Source: Alteromonas sp. KC3 (GTDB taxonomy: Bacteria > Pseudomonadota > Gammaproteobacteria > Enterobacterales > Alteromonadaceae). From it: a stretch of DNA of 64,000 nucleotides. The position numbers and the translations under genes were made by a program. The stretch spans positions 2,976,001 through 3,040,000 of the forward strand of contig NZ_AP024235.1 in the NCBI RefSeq assembly GCF_016756315.1, given 5' to 3'. Below, piece after piece: positions 27,964 through 37,316 of this stretch (the first letter of the stretch is position 1; every line of letters starts with the position of its first letter). Below the pieces are notes generated by a model. That model ran no database searches and was not told the DNA's origin. It worked only from the letters and a program-made list of their open reading frames with translations.

Positions 27964-28794
27964 CTAAACCCTTTCACCTAAAAAAACCCGCTGGTAATTC
28001 TTTGTCGTTTGTTTCTTTAATACCATAGCACTTACGCCTGTAATCGACGTAAGTGTATCGATTACATCTCCAATATAACGAGGTAAATTTGGCTGACCTT
28101 GGCGACCTTGCATCGGCATATCAGGCGAATCGGTTTCAAGCAATAACGAGTCTAGGTGGTGCTTGACGAGATAGGCGACTGTGTCTCTCGTTTTCTTGGC
28201 GCGTTCGTACGTAATAGTGCCTCCTATACCCAAGCACAACCCACGGTCAATATAACGCTTAGCGACATCTATACTGCCTGAGAATGCATGTACAACACCA
28301 CCATATTTAGGCTGTGTTTTCTTAAGGGCTTCAAACAATAAATGGTGGCTTTTTCGGTGATGTAAAATAACGGGTAAGGCAACGTCATTGGCAATAGTGA
28401 GTTGCGCATCCAGCACGTTCTGCTGAAGAGGCATTGGCACTTGTATATGCCCATCTAAACCCGTTTCGCCTATCGCTTTAACTGACGAATGCATAGTTTC
28501 ACATGCATGCTCCAGCGCACTTATTAAATACGAGATAGTGCCGTCTCGGCCCACCGCAGCAACTTGCTCGGCATGTTGAGAGTGTGACAAAAAATAGGGG
28601 TGGAGGCCTATTGCGGTATCGATGGAAACAACATGGCTGTACTGCTCACTTATCTTCTGAAGCACCTGCCATGACGCTATCGTCACGCCAGGAGCAAGGA
28701 TCCGCTCTACTCCCGCAAGTGCTGCCCCTTTGATAACGTTATCTATGTCATCAGCCAGCGGGGCAAGATTAAGGTGACAATGACTATCTATCAT
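27964..28794 (-). CDS. TatD family metal-dependent hydrolase
   Basis: A 276-residue TatD-type (amidohydrolase-fold) protein, with the metal-binding DSHCHLN at the N-terminus, GETGLD, ILHHRKSHH, HAFSGS and the final LLLETDSPDMP motif. TatD enzymes are Mg-dependent deoxyribonucleases or quality-control nucleases. The gene follows pdxH by 27 nt on the same strand. Which TatD paralogue (YjjV, YcfH or TatD) it corresponds to is uncertain; YjjV-like is most likely by the short N-terminus. Confidence 0.88.
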   Translation of the reverse strand: MIDSHCHLNLAPLADDIDNVIKGAALAGVERILAPGVTIASWQVLQKISEQYSHVVSIDTAIGLHPYFLSHSQHAEQVAAVGRDGTISYLISALEHACETMHSSVKAIGETGLDGHIQVPMPLQQNVLDAQLTIANDVALPVILHHRKSHHLLFEALKKTQPKYGGVVHAFSGSIDVAKRYIDRGLCLGIGGTITYERAKKTRDTVAYLVKHHLDSLLLETDSPDMPMQGRQGQPNLPRYIGDVIDTLTSITGVSAMVLKKQTTKNYQRVFLGERV

Positions 28795-28821
28795 GAAGCG
28801 CCCATTTAATCGCGGTTAGCG

Positions 28822-29460
28822 CTATGGCATCAAGCGCTGAGTGGTCCAGGTGTCGTCGGCCGCTCTATTATACTCAAACCGATCGTGTAGCCTGTCTTCT
28901 CCGCCCTGCCAAAACTCTATTTGATGTGGCACTATTCTGAAGCCTCCCCAAAAGTCTGGAACTGGAAGCTCTTTGTTAGCAAACTTATCTTTTAGCTGTT
29001 TGAACTGGGTAAGCAATAATTCGCGACTACTTATTGGCTTACTTTGTTTAGATGCATAAGCCGCAAGTTGACTGTCTTTAGGGCGAGAGAAAAAGTAGCT
29101 AGCATTCTCAGACACTGACAGCTTTTCCACCGTGCCGCACACTCGAACTTGACGTTCCATAAAAAACCAAGGGAAATGGCAAGAGACTTTAGGGTTTACC
29201 GCGAGCTCTTGTGCTTTTCGACTGCCCAAATTAGTAAAGAAGACGAATCCTTTTTGACTCACATCTTTGAGTAAAACAATACGCTGCGAAGGCTGCCCAG
29301 TTGCATCTACCGTTGCAACCGTCATCGCGGTTGGATCTGGAATGCCTGCGGCGATGGCGTCGTTAAGCCACTTATCGAATAAAAGAAAAGGATTAGAAGT
29401 TAAATCTGACTCACTCAAAGACCCTTTTGAGTACTGCCTGCGCATATCTGATATTGCCAT
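28822..29460 (-). CDS. pdxH: Pyridoxamine 5'-phosphate oxidase
   Basis: A 212-residue FMN enzyme oxidising PNP and PMP to pyridoxal 5'-phosphate. MRRQYSKGSLSE near the start, QRIVLLKD, FFTNLGSRKAQEL (FMN contact) and the C-terminal WGGFRIVPHQIEFWQGGEDRLHDRFEY are diagnostic. It lies downstream of era, in the place where recO-pdxJ usually follow era; those genes are not here. Its cofactor FMN is made by RibF, also in the window. Confidence 0.95.
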   Translation of the reverse strand: MAISDMRRQYSKGSLSESDLTSNPFLLFDKWLNDAIAAGIPDPTAMTVATVDATGQPSQRIVLLKDVSQKGFVFFTNLGSRKAQELAVNPKVSCHFPWFFMERQVRVCGTVEKLSVSENASYFFSRPKDSQLAAYASKQSKPISSRELLLTQFKQLKDKFANKELPVPDFWGGFRIVPHQIEFWQGGEDRLHDRFEYNRAADDTWTTQRLMP

Positions 29461-29516
29461 ATCACGCTCCCGCGTTATACCGATATTAATAATTTGAGAT
29501 GATAACGAGAAGGGGC

Positions 29517-29538
29517 GATGCCAAGATCACTTGGCATC
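29517..29538. terminator. Hairpin between era and pdxH
   Basis: GATGCCAAG-ATCA-CTTGGCATC forms a perfect 9-bp stem with a 4-nt loop just past the era stop. No T-run follows on the minus strand, so it may be a pause or 3'-end stabiliser rather than an efficient terminator. Confidence 0.45.
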
Positions 29539-29570
29539 AGACTTACGGTTTAATGTATAGCGATATTCGT

Positions 29571-30515
29571 TTAGAAATTGCTGTCGTCACCGTAACCAAG
29601 AGAGCGCAGCGCGCGTTCGTCATCAGCCCACCCTTGCTTCACTTTAACCCACAACTCTAAGAAAACTTTGTTATCAAACAAGTTTTCCATATCTTTTCGC
29701 GCTTGTTCACCGATAGTTTTAAGGTGCTTGCCACCCTTACCAATGATCATGCGCTTTTGTGTTTCCCGCTCAACCAAAATAAGACCACTGATGCGATAAA
29801 CACCATTTTCAGCCATCTTAAATTGTTCAATTTCAACTGTCGTTGAATAAGGCAATTCATCGCCTGTGAAACGCATGAGTTTTTCTCGAATAATCTCAGC
29901 AGCCATAAATCGACTTGAGCGGTCGGTTATATAGTCTTCTGGGAAGAAGAATTCACTTTTTGGTAGCGATTCAGCCACAAGATCGCGAATGCCATCGATC
30001 ATTTTTCCTTGCTTGGCACTAACGGGAATAATGTGCTCAAAAGCGTGCTTTTCACCCAGCTTTTGAAGGTGCACCATAAAGGCCTCTTTGTTCTCTACTT
30101 TGTCCATCTTGTTGACAATAAGATAGCAAGGCAGATTTGACTGCTTCACCTTCGACAGTACCATTTCATCTTCGCTGTTAAAGCGATCGCCTTCCACGAC
30201 GAACAGCACGAGGCCCACTTCAGCCAAAGAGCTCGATGCTGCGCGGTTCATGTAACGGTTTATAGCACGTTTTTCGTCTTGGTGAAGTCCGGGCGTGTCA
30301 ACATATATAGCTTGGTAATCACCGTCGGTATCAATTCCCAAAATGCGATGCCGCGTTGTTTGGGGTTTGCGCGAGGTAATACTGACCTTCTGACCAAGAA
30401 GTCGGTTGAGAAGTGTTGATTTACCCACATTTGGACGACCAACAATAGCCACTAGACCACAACGTGTTTGGACATCAGGCAATGCACCAGACTCGGTTTC
30501 ATTATGCGTTGTCAT
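29571..30515 (-). CDS. era: GTPase Era
   Basis: A 314-residue GTPase that binds the 3' end of 16S rRNA during small-subunit maturation. G1 [10 protein letters not shown]2 region KPQTTRHR, G3 DTPGL and G4 NKMD are clear, followed by a C-terminal KH domain with [17 protein letters not shown]. The N-terminus is extended by about 15 residues. The start lies inside the end of rnc (14-nt overlap), so it is translationally coupled to RNase III, as in E. coli. Confidence 0.97.
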   Translation of the reverse strand: MTTHNETESGALPDVQTRCGLVAIVGRPNVGKSTLLNRLLGQKVSITSRKPQTTRHRILGIDTDGDYQAIYVDTPGLHQDEKRAINRYMNRAASSSLAEVGLVLFVVEGDRFNSEDEMVLSKVKQSNLPCYLIVNKMDKVENKEAFMVHLQKLGEKHAFEHIIPVSAKQGKMIDGIRDLVAESLPKSEFFFPEDYITDRSSRFMAAEIIREKLMRFTGDELPYSTTVEIEQFKMAENGVYRISGLILVERETQKRMIIGKGGKHLKTIGEQARKDMENLFDNKVFLELWVKVKQGWADDERALRSLGYGDDSNF

Positions 30516-31188
30516 CTAGCTTCTCCAAGGTTAAACGCGCAGCTTCTTGTTCTGCTTTACGACGGCTATTGCCTGACGCAACTACAGCGTCACTTAGGCT
30601 TTCTACTTTGCAGCTCACTTCAAATGTCTGCGCATGATCTTTACCCGAAATCGACAATACTTCGTAGGTAGGTAGTGCTTGCTTGCGACCTTGTAAAAAC
30701 TCTTGAAGGCGTGTTTTGCTATCTTTGGGGTGCGCATTAGGGTCGAGCTTTACAATGCGCGACTCCCATAATCGGTCGATAACACCACGCACTTCGTCCA
30801 TACCTGAATCTAAGTATATTGCCCCTAGAATCGCTTCTACCGCATCGGCCAAAATTGAACTTCTTCTATGGCCTCCACTTTTAAGCTCACCAGGGCCTAG
30901 GTTGAGCAGTTCTCCAACGCTCGCCTCTTTCGCCAACTCTGCCAATGTTTCTCCTTTAACCAAGGTAGAACGCATACGCGTGAGTTTTCCTTCGGGAACC
31001 GTAGGAAAACGCTTGAAAAGCGTCTCCCCTACTATCATACCGAGTATAGCATCACCCAAAAACTCTAAGCGCTCGTTGTGCTGCTTTGCTGCGCTTCTAT
31101 GGGTTAGCGCTTGTTCTAATAGCGCTTCATCGTTAAATGTGTAACCTATCGCTTTGTACAAACGACGATATTTATCAATACCTTGCAT
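30502..31188 (-). CDS. rnc: Ribonuclease III
   Basis: A 228-residue double-strand-specific RNase (E. coli 226). The catalytic signature [17 protein letters not shown] and the [15 protein letters not shown] metal-binding segment are present, followed by a C-terminal dsRNA-binding domain ([25 protein letters not shown]). The ATG overlaps the lepB stop as TAATG. Part of lepA-lepB-rnc-era. Confidence 0.97.
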   Translation of the reverse strand: MQGIDKYRRLYKAIGYTFNDEALLEQALTHRSAAKQHNERLEFLGDAILGMIVGETLFKRFPTVPEGKLTRMRSTLVKGETLAELAKEASVGELLNLGPGELKSGGHRRSSILADAVEAILGAIYLDSGMDEVRGVIDRLWESRIVKLDPNAHPKDSKTRLQEFLQGRKQALPTYEVLSISGKDHAQTFEVSCKVESLSDAVVASGNSRRKAEQEAARLTLEKLDDNA

Positions 31189-32090
31189 TAATGAATGCCA
31201 CCTACACGCTCAAATCGAACTCCGGTTGGAACCCACGAAGGAAGGGCATCAGAAGGCTGTCGTTCAAATTCAAATGATATCCAAATAGCGACTGCTTTGC
31301 CCACTAGGTTTTCATCAGGTACAAATCCCCAGAAACGACTGTCTCGGCTATTATCACGGTTATCACCTAGCACAAAATATTGACCTTCTGGAACTATCCA
31401 TTCGTTACTGCGCGTACCAGGTTGGGTGTAGAAGTTGACTGGTGATATTTCACGTACTGGATGACGTAATATATCGTGCTCTACTGTGCCCAAATCTTCG
31501 GTGTAACGCATCAGTTGCGCCATATCTTGTACAAACTCTCCGCGCTCCTTGAAATCAAGTGGCACCGCCTTTAGCTTTGGACAGTTACTGCCAGTTTCAC
31601 ATTTGGGTTTAATGTAGACCTGCTTGTTTTGATACACCACTGTATCGCCGGGTAACCCGATAACACGCTTGATATAATCTATCGAAGTGTCTTCTGGATA
31701 TTTAAAAACAACCACATCACCGCGCTCAGGAACACCCGTTTCAATCATTTTGCTTCTGAATACCGGATCTTTAACACCGTATGCGAACTTCTCTACCAAG
31801 ATAAAATCGCCTACTAACAAAGTAGGCATCATCGAACCTGAGGGTATCTGGAACGGCTCGTATAGAAACGAGCGCAGTACCAACACAAACGCAATTACAG
31901 GGAATATTTGCTGTGAGGTATCTACTAAATAAGGAAGCTGGGGATCTTCTCCGTACGCCGCACCCTCTGCGGTAGCCGCGGCCTGCAGACGCGCTTTGCG
32001 TTTAGGCGCAAACACTAGGCTGTCCACTAGCCAGATTAGCCCTGTCACTAAGGTGAGTGCAACCAAAATCAGGGAGAAGTAATTCGCCAT
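31188..32090 (-). CDS. lepB: Signal peptidase I
   Basis: A 300-residue inner-membrane protease that removes signal peptides from exported proteins. The N-terminal anchor helix (FSLILVALTLVTGLIWL) and a second hydrophobic segment precede box B with the catalytic serine (PSGSMMPTL), box D with the lysine (YIKRVIGLPGD) and box E (GDNRDNSRDSRFWG). The ATG overlaps the lepA stop as TAATG. Confidence 0.96.
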   Translation of the reverse strand: MANYFSLILVALTLVTGLIWLVDSLVFAPKRKARLQAAATAEGAAYGEDPQLPYLVDTSQQIFPVIAFVLVLRSFLYEPFQIPSGSMMPTLLVGDFILVEKFAYGVKDPVFRSKMIETGVPERGDVVVFKYPEDTSIDYIKRVIGLPGDTVVYQNKQVYIKPKCETGSNCPKLKAVPLDFKERGEFVQDMAQLMRYTEDLGTVEHDILRHPVREISPVNFYTQPGTRSNEWIVPEGQYFVLGDNRDNSRDSRFWGFVPDENLVGKAVAIWISFEFERQPSDALPSWVPTGVRFERVGGIH

Positions 32091-33886
32091 TATTTACCTA
32101 CCTTGAGTACTGCGAGGAATGCATCTTGTGGTAACTCAACATTACCCACCTGCTTCATTCGCTTCTTACCTTCTTTTTGTTTTTGAAGTAGCTTTTTCTT
32201 ACGGCTAACGTCTCCGCCGTAACATTTTGCAATTACGTTTTTACGCAACTGTTTAACTGTGCTTCGTGCAACAATATGGTTGCCAATAGCTGCCTGAATT
32301 GCAATATCAAACATTTGGCGAGGAATCAGCTCGCGCAGTTTCTCTACGAGTTCACGACCTCGGCCTTGTGAGTTTTCTCTGTGGGTAATCACAGCTAATG
32401 CATCCACTCGTTCACCATTGATTAGAATATCAACCCTTACCATGTCTGAGGTTTGGAATCGTTTAAAGTTATAATCAAGTGATGCAAAGCCACGACTGGT
32501 TGACTTCAATCTATCGAAGAAATCAAGCACTACTTCTGCCATTGGCAGCTCATAGGTTACTGCTACTTGCTTACCGTGATATGTCATATTGGTTTGCATA
32601 CCACGCTTCTCAACACATAGCGTAATAACGTTACCCAAGTACTCTTGAGGAACAAGAATGTTCGCTTCAACCATAGGCTCGCGAATTTCGGCAATGTCGT
32701 TAACGGGTGGTAACTTAGCTGGGCTATCTACGGTGAGAATCTCGCCCTTGGTGGTTTCTACTTCGTAAATTACTGTAGGGGCTGTCGTGATAAGTCCGAG
32801 ATCGTATTCGCGCTCTAAACGCTCTTGAATAATTTCCATATGAAGCATGCCTAGGAAACCAATACGGAATCCGAAGCCTAATGCTGCCGAGCTCTCTGGC
32901 TCATAGAAAAGAGACGCATCATTTAAGCTTAGTTTAGCGAGTGCATCGCGGAAATCTTCGTAATCATCAGAACTTATTGGGAAAATGCCCGCATATACCT
33001 GTGGCTTCACTTTTTTGAACCCAGGAAGCATTTCTTTTGCTGGCTCCCTTGCAAGGGTGATCGTGTCACCAACGGGCGCTCCTTGGATATCTTTGATACC
33101 CGCAATAATGAAGCCTACTTCACCTGCTCGTAGCACACCTGTTTCAAGAGGTTTTGGCGTAAACACACCAATTTTGTCGACCTGATGAGCTTGGCCATTC
33201 GACATAATTTGAATTTTGTCTTTTTTGGTCAGCTGCCCTTCGACAATACGTACCAAAGACACAACACCTTGATAGTTGTCGAACCAAGAGTCGATGATAA
33301 GTGCTTTTAATGGCGCCTCTCGATCACCTTGAGGGGGTGGGATCTTGTTAACAATAACTTCTAATACGTCTTCAATACCAATGCCCGTTTTCGCAGAGCA
33401 ACGCACTGCGTCTAACGCATCAATACCAACAATGTCTTCTATTTCTTCGGCAACGCGATCAGGCTCTGCTTGAGGCAAGTCAATTTTATTAAGAATTGGA
33501 ACAACTTCCATATCCATTTCAATGGCTGTGTAACAATTTGCCAAGGTTTGCGCTTCAACCCCTTGCCCTGCATCAACAACCAACAATGCACCTTCACAGG
33601 CCGCAAGAGAGCGCGATACTTCATAAGTAAAATCAACGTGTCCTGGCGTGTCGATGAAGTTTAACTGATAGGTTTCACCATCTCGTGCTTCATAGTTTAA
33701 CGTAACGCTTTGCGCTTTAATGGTAATACCGCGCTCTTTTTCTAGGTCCATTGAATCGAGAACCTGCTCAGCCATTTCGCGATCGGAAAGCCCTCCACAG
33801 TGCTGAATTAGACGGTCAGAAAGCGTAGACTTACCGTGGTCAATGTGGGCGATAATACTGAAATTACGAATGTGCGACTGTTGCAT
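32090..33886 (-). CDS. lepA: Elongation factor 4 (LepA)
   Basis: A 598-residue translational GTPase (E. coli 599) involved in ribosome function and biogenesis. The G1 motif [28 protein letters not shown] and NKIDLP are present, and the LepA-specific C-terminal domain ends [33 protein letters not shown]. First gene of the lepA-lepB-rnc-era unit, separated from rseC by 229 nt in which I see no terminator. Confidence 0.97.
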   Translation of the reverse strand: MQQSHIRNFSIIAHIDHGKSTLSDRLIQHCGGLSDREMAEQVLDSMDLEKERGITIKAQSVTLNYEARDGETYQLNFIDTPGHVDFTYEVSRSLAACEGALLVVDAGQGVEAQTLANCYTAIEMDMEVVPILNKIDLPQAEPDRVAEEIEDIVGIDALDAVRCSAKTGIGIEDVLEVIVNKIPPPQGDREAPLKALIIDSWFDNYQGVVSLVRIVEGQLTKKDKIQIMSNGQAHQVDKIGVFTPKPLETGVLRAGEVGFIIAGIKDIQGAPVGDTITLAREPAKEMLPGFKKVKPQVYAGIFPISSDDYEDFRDALAKLSLNDASLFYEPESSAALGFGFRIGFLGMLHMEIIQERLEREYDLGLITTAPTVIYEVETTKGEILTVDSPAKLPPVNDIAEIREPMVEANILVPQEYLGNVITLCVEKRGMQTNMTYHGKQVAVTYELPMAEVVLDFFDRLKSTSRGFASLDYNFKRFQTSDMVRVDILINGERVDALAVITHRENSQGRGRELVEKLRELIPRQMFDIAIQAAIGNHIVARSTVKQLRKNVIAKCYGGDVSRKKKLLQKQKEGKKRMKQVGNVELPQDAFLAVLKVGK

Positions 33887-34115
33887 AATGCTGGAAGTTA
33901 CCTGCAGAAAAATTCATTAAACAAAATAAAGCTACGAGTTATACGCAGCGCGAGCGGATTTTACCCATTTCTTAAGCGAAAAGCGAATTCGCATGACGTA
34001 ATTTTGGTGATATTTGCGATGTGTAGATTTACACGGGTATTGAAACTACCTCAGATGGTGATCATTCGGCCGTATTTTTTGTTTTGCAGCTTAAACGTCA
34101 TTACCTTGTTAAAAG

Positions 34116-34562
34116 TTAAGCGCTGATTTTCCCGAGCAATACTGCTTGATATTTGCTACTTTCAGTCTTATGAAGCTTTCTTGCGATAAACCGATACGCA
34201 AAAAAAGTCACCACACCACTTGGCAACAAAGCCCAAAGTTCCTGCTCGAGCCCAAGCGCTACAAGCGAAAAAGACGACAACACAAAAGATGCCATAAACA
34301 CTATTAATGGCATCAGGTATAGCCATGCCGATGCACTTAATACACCCGCTTCAGGGATCCCAACACTGACTTGTTGCCCCACATTCACAGGCATAGGAGA
34401 GCGCAATGTCAGTTGTTGTGTTTTCGGCGCTAATGCACGAGAGACGAGCCCCGTTCCACAATCACTTTGTGCCTGACAACTACTACACGTTGACTTGATT
34501 GCCGCCTCGACAATAACTAAATCGCCATCAACGGCAACAACAGTAGCAGTTTCTTTAATCAT
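34116..34562 (-). CDS. rseC: SoxR-reducing system / sigma-E regulator RseC
   Basis: A 148-residue inner-membrane protein. An N-terminal cytoplasmic part carries the cysteine cluster (CSSCQAQSDCG) and two membrane helices follow (WLYLMPLIVFMASFVLSSFSLVALG; LWALLPSGVVTFFAYRFI). RseC modulates sigma-E mildly and is related to RsxC-linked SoxR reduction. It is the fourth gene of rpoE-rseA-rseB-rseC. Confidence 0.92.
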   Translation of the reverse strand: MIKETATVVAVDGDLVIVEAAIKSTCSSCQAQSDCGTGLVSRALAPKTQQLTLRSPMPVNVGQQVSVGIPEAGVLSASAWLYLMPLIVFMASFVLSSFSLVALGLEQELWALLPSGVVTFFAYRFIARKLHKTESSKYQAVLLGKISA

Positions 34563-34582
34563 ACAGCCTGTATTCTCTTTAT

Positions 34583-35701
34583 TTAATTCACAGCCTTGGG
34601 GCCAAGTGACGTTGCAATAGCCTTGGCCGTTTGCAATGGAATTTCACCCACGATTGTCACTTGCGCCTTACCATCAGTTAGCGTCAAAAAAGTACTCAAT
34701 TCATTGCGCAGTGCTAAATCGCCGCCTAACGCGTCTTCTGCTGGTTGTACATAAACAGACACATCCACAAGACCGTCAGATAATAGTTTATATTCTACCA
34801 CTTGACCTGTTAATGCTAATCGCCGTGTATCTTGCTTTATTTCTCTCATGCCAGTCGGCATATAGCCAATATCCCAACTGTGCTCACGGGTTTGACTGGT
34901 CCCCATTGCCATTGGTTTCGGTAATGAACTAAGGTTTACTCTCGAAAAATAATCAGACGGTTCAGGGTTGATAGCAAAGGCAGTCACCTGAATCTGCTCT
35001 AGCAAAGTGCCTTGCAAGTCGAGCATATTCAGTTTCAACAACATACCTGACTCTTCGTCTAACCAAAGCTGGTAACCAAAACGCGTGTTATCACGACTAA
35101 CAATGCGAATTTGTTGAGCAGGTCGTCCAGCCACTCTTGCGCGACCAACGGGAACAAATTCATACGCTTCGAGAAGCTCTTCGGGGTGATAGACCAACGC
35201 ACTCGGTATAGGGCCATTGATATGATTAGAGTGCAAACTGTAAGGTTGAACATCTGGCTCAAAAACGCTGACAACGTCGTTGATACGGATGAGCTCGCGA
35301 CCTGGGCCGTTTTGCAAACTTAACTGCTCAACTTCGGTACCATCCTCCAAAATGCCATGGCGCCATAGATACGGAACGGTTTCTTTCCCAGCGATGGTCT
35401 GTACAAAGGTCACTTGAAAATTAGCAGACGAAATAACGCGCTGCAGCTGAGACAGCCATTGCACAGTATTATATGGATTCGAAGAGGTAGTTGCATTCTC
35501 TCGTTGTGAAGGCATTTCTTGCGCCGAGGGCTGCTCATTATCTGAAGGCTCTGTTGACGTTGAAGACTGTGCATCAGCTGAGGGCTGTGTATGAGCTGAG
35601 GGCTCTTTACCCGCTTCAGGCTCTGCACTCGTCTGGGCGGCAGCATGCGATATAGAAAGACCTAGAATGACAATTGAAAAGAAAAGAGAAGTACGGCGCA
35701 T
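34583..35701 (-). CDS. rseB: Sigma-E factor regulatory protein RseB
   Basis: A 372-residue periplasmic protein (MucB/RseB family) that binds RseA and protects it from DegS, releasing on sensing mislocalised lipopolysaccharide or lipoproteins. The start at 35701 gives a clean signal peptide (MRRTSLFFSIVILGLSISHAAAQ); a longer in-frame start lacks one. Between the signal peptide and the LolA-like domain (from about residue 78, WLSQLQRVISSANFQVTFVQT) lies a hydrophilic insert of six hexapeptide repeats (residues 32-67) that is absent from E. coli RseB. A small C-terminal domain follows. Confidence 0.92.
   Translation of the reverse strand: MRRTSLFFSIVILGLSISHAAAQTSAEPEAGKEPSAHTQPSADAQSSTSTEPSDNEQPSAQEMPSQRENATTSSNPYNTVQWLSQLQRVISSANFQVTFVQTIAGKETVPYLWRHGILEDGTEVEQLSLQNGPGRELIRINDVVSVFEPDVQPYSLHSNHINGPIPSALVYHPEELLEAYEFVPVGRARVAGRPAQQIRIVSRDNTRFGYQLWLDEESGMLLKLNMLDLQGTLLEQIQVTAFAINPEPSDYFSRVNLSSLPKPMAMGTSQTREHSWDIGYMPTGMREIKQDTRRLALTGQVVEYKLLSDGLVDVSVYVQPAEDALGGDLALRNELSTFLTLTDGKAQVTIVGEIPLQTAKAIATSLGPKAVN
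35501..35608. repeat. 18-bp tandem repeat, six copies, inside rseB
   Basis: The motif GAGGGCT/GAAGGCT recurs at 35508, 35526, 35544, 35562, 35580 and 35598, exactly 18 bp apart. It encodes hexapeptides of the type xxPSAx (KEPSAH, TQPSAD, AQSSTS, TEPSDN, EQPSAQ, EMPSQR) just after the signal peptide. Since 18 is a multiple of three, copy-number change would keep the reading frame. Confidence 0.85.
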
Positions 35702-35723
35702 TTTCCTTGCCTCAGAAACAGAC

Positions 35724-35746
35724 AAACCAGCAGTAGATGCTGGTTT
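35724..35746. promoter_or_regulatory. Hairpin between rseA and rseB
   Basis: AAACCAGCA (35724-35732), loop GTAGA, TGCTGGTTT (35738-35746): a perfect 9-bp stem in the rseA-rseB gap, about 22 nt before the rseB ATG on the minus strand. No T-run follows. It might tune rseB translation or mRNA stability relative to rpoE-rseA. Confidence 0.5.
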
Positions 35747-35857
35747 GCACTTTAAAAATAAACTGCTCACATGTAATTATGACACAATTACACTTAAATG
35801 TAGATGCGTGACGCTAACCGCCCAACGCTGAAGATAATCAACAGCACTTGCAAACAG

Positions 35858-36442
35858 CTACTCTGGGCGCTCAGCCTCCGAGTCTTGTTTGTCACTGTCG
35901 CTGGCTTCCTCAGCTTGCTTCAATCTAATTTGTTGCTCGTGATCGGCTATCAGCGCATTGATTTTCCGTTTTGTCTCTAGCATTTCGTTCATATCGTTAC
36001 GAGGAAGTGCGCGAGTTTGCTCAAGACTCACAGGAGATAAACCACCTTGAGGTCTTGTCGAAAACGTTTCAAAAGGTTCGCTTGGCGCAGGCTGGTTAAA
36101 TTGCTGTACACCTAAAATAACGGCAACGGCAACAGAGGCTGCTACAGCGAACTGACCCGATTGCTTTGCAAATGGAACCACACTACCGAGCACGGGTATT
36201 GAGCGCCAGCGAGACGGTTTAGGTGCCACAATTGCGGGTTCATTCTCTAATGCGGCTGCAACACTTGCCGTAATATCTAATTGTGGGGCGACACTCGCTT
36301 CTTTTCTCATTGCACCGCGAATAACATGGTAACGTTGCCATTTGGCCTGAAGCGCTTCATCGTGCTTTATCGCATCGATAATTTCATTGCCTTCTATCTC
36401 ACCATCCATGAATGCGGACAATTTTTCTTGCTGTTGCGTCAT
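35858..36442 (-). CDS. rseA: Anti-sigma-E factor RseA
   Basis: A 194-residue single-pass membrane anti-sigma factor. The cytoplasmic N-terminal domain (QQEKLSAFMDGEIEGNEIIDAIKHDEALQAKWQRYHVIRGAMR) is the sigma-E-binding RseA/MucA fold. A membrane helix follows (FAVAASVAVAVILGVQQF) and then a periplasmic tail that would bind RseB and be cut by DegS/RseP. Directly downstream of rpoE with a 98-nt gap. Confidence 0.92.
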   Translation of the reverse strand: MTQQQEKLSAFMDGEIEGNEIIDAIKHDEALQAKWQRYHVIRGAMRKEASVAPQLDITASVAAALENEPAIVAPKPSRWRSIPVLGSVVPFAKQSGQFAVAASVAVAVILGVQQFNQPAPSEPFETFSTRPQGGLSPVSLEQTRALPRNDMNEMLETKRKINALIADHEQQIRLKQAEEASDSDKQDSEAERPE

Positions 36443-36540
36443 ATATTCATATCCAGATCAATTTGATCGTTAACTACCCTAACACAGCTGTTAGTCATCG
36501 ACGAAAAAAGAAAGTTCATCTTTTTTTTAATTTATTTCGA

Positions 36541-37119
36541 TTAATTTTCTAACAGCGGCTGAATTACTTTATCAATGGCCTCTCGCGCTCTGAAAATACG
36601 AGAACGAACCGTCCCTACAGGGCACGACATCACGCTCGCTATTTCTTCGTAGCTAAGCCCTTCTATTTCTCGAAGTGTAATTGCCATACGCAGATCATCG
36701 GGCAGTTTTTCTACCACTTTAAAAAGCGTTTCTTCTATTTCTTCGGATAAAAGGCTTCTCTCCGGCGTAGATTGCTCTTTAAGTGCATCGCTGCCTTCGT
36801 AGTAATCTGCTTCATCTGCATCCACATCGCTTGCAGGCGGCTTACGCCCTTGTGATACAAGGTAGTTCTTCGCACTGTTTACCGCAATGCGATACAACCA
36901 CGTATAAAAGGCACTATCGCCACGAAAGTTAGGCAGTGCACGATAGGCTTTAATAAACGCCTCTTGTGTTACATCCGCCACATCGCCTGTGTTTTTTACA
37001 TATCGAGAAACCAAATGCATAACTTTGTGTTGATAGCGAGTTACCAACAAATTAAACGCATTTTTATCGCCACGCTGTACTTTTTCGACCAATTGTTGGT
37101 CGGTTATCTGCTCGCTCAT
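36541..37119 (-). CDS. rpoE: RNA polymerase sigma-E factor
   Basis: A 192-residue ECF sigma factor for envelope stress, virtually the length of E. coli RpoE (191). Region 2 is visible in HLVSRYVKNTGDVADVTQEAFIKAYRALPNFRGDSAFYTWLYRIAVN and region 4 in LPDDLRMAITLREIEGLSYEEIASVMSCPVGTVRSRIFRAREAI. It heads rpoE-rseA-rseB-rseC and has a promoter of its own consensus upstream, indicating autoregulation. Confidence 0.97.
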   Translation of the reverse strand: MSEQITDQQLVEKVQRGDKNAFNLLVTRYQHKVMHLVSRYVKNTGDVADVTQEAFIKAYRALPNFRGDSAFYTWLYRIAVNSAKNYLVSQGRKPPASDVDADEADYYEGSDALKEQSTPERSLLSEEIEETLFKVVEKLPDDLRMAITLREIEGLSYEEIASVMSCPVGTVRSRIFRAREAIDKVIQPLLEN

Positions 37120-37170
37120 TCGAGCCGTTACTCCCTACTTCTACCACACCCTAGCTCTCATAAGCATGGA

Positions 37171-37198
37171 TGTAGACGCGTTCTTTTATTAAAAGTTC
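37171..37198 (-). promoter_or_regulatory. Sigma-E-type autoregulatory promoter of rpoE
   Basis: On the minus strand GAACTT (37198-37193) and TCTACA (37176-37171) are separated by exactly 16 nt, close to the RpoE consensus GGAACTT-N16-TCTGA/TCTAA. The predicted start lies roughly 45 nt before the rpoE ATG. Confidence 0.7.
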
Positions 37199-37316
37199 TG
37201 TCTAAGCATTAAAAATTTTAAAAAATGCGTGTATCTACACCTAACACTTATTGTGTTTTGTCACTCATCCTTTAGACTTGCCGAACCTTTGCTCGTTTGA
37301 ATTGATATAAAAATAC

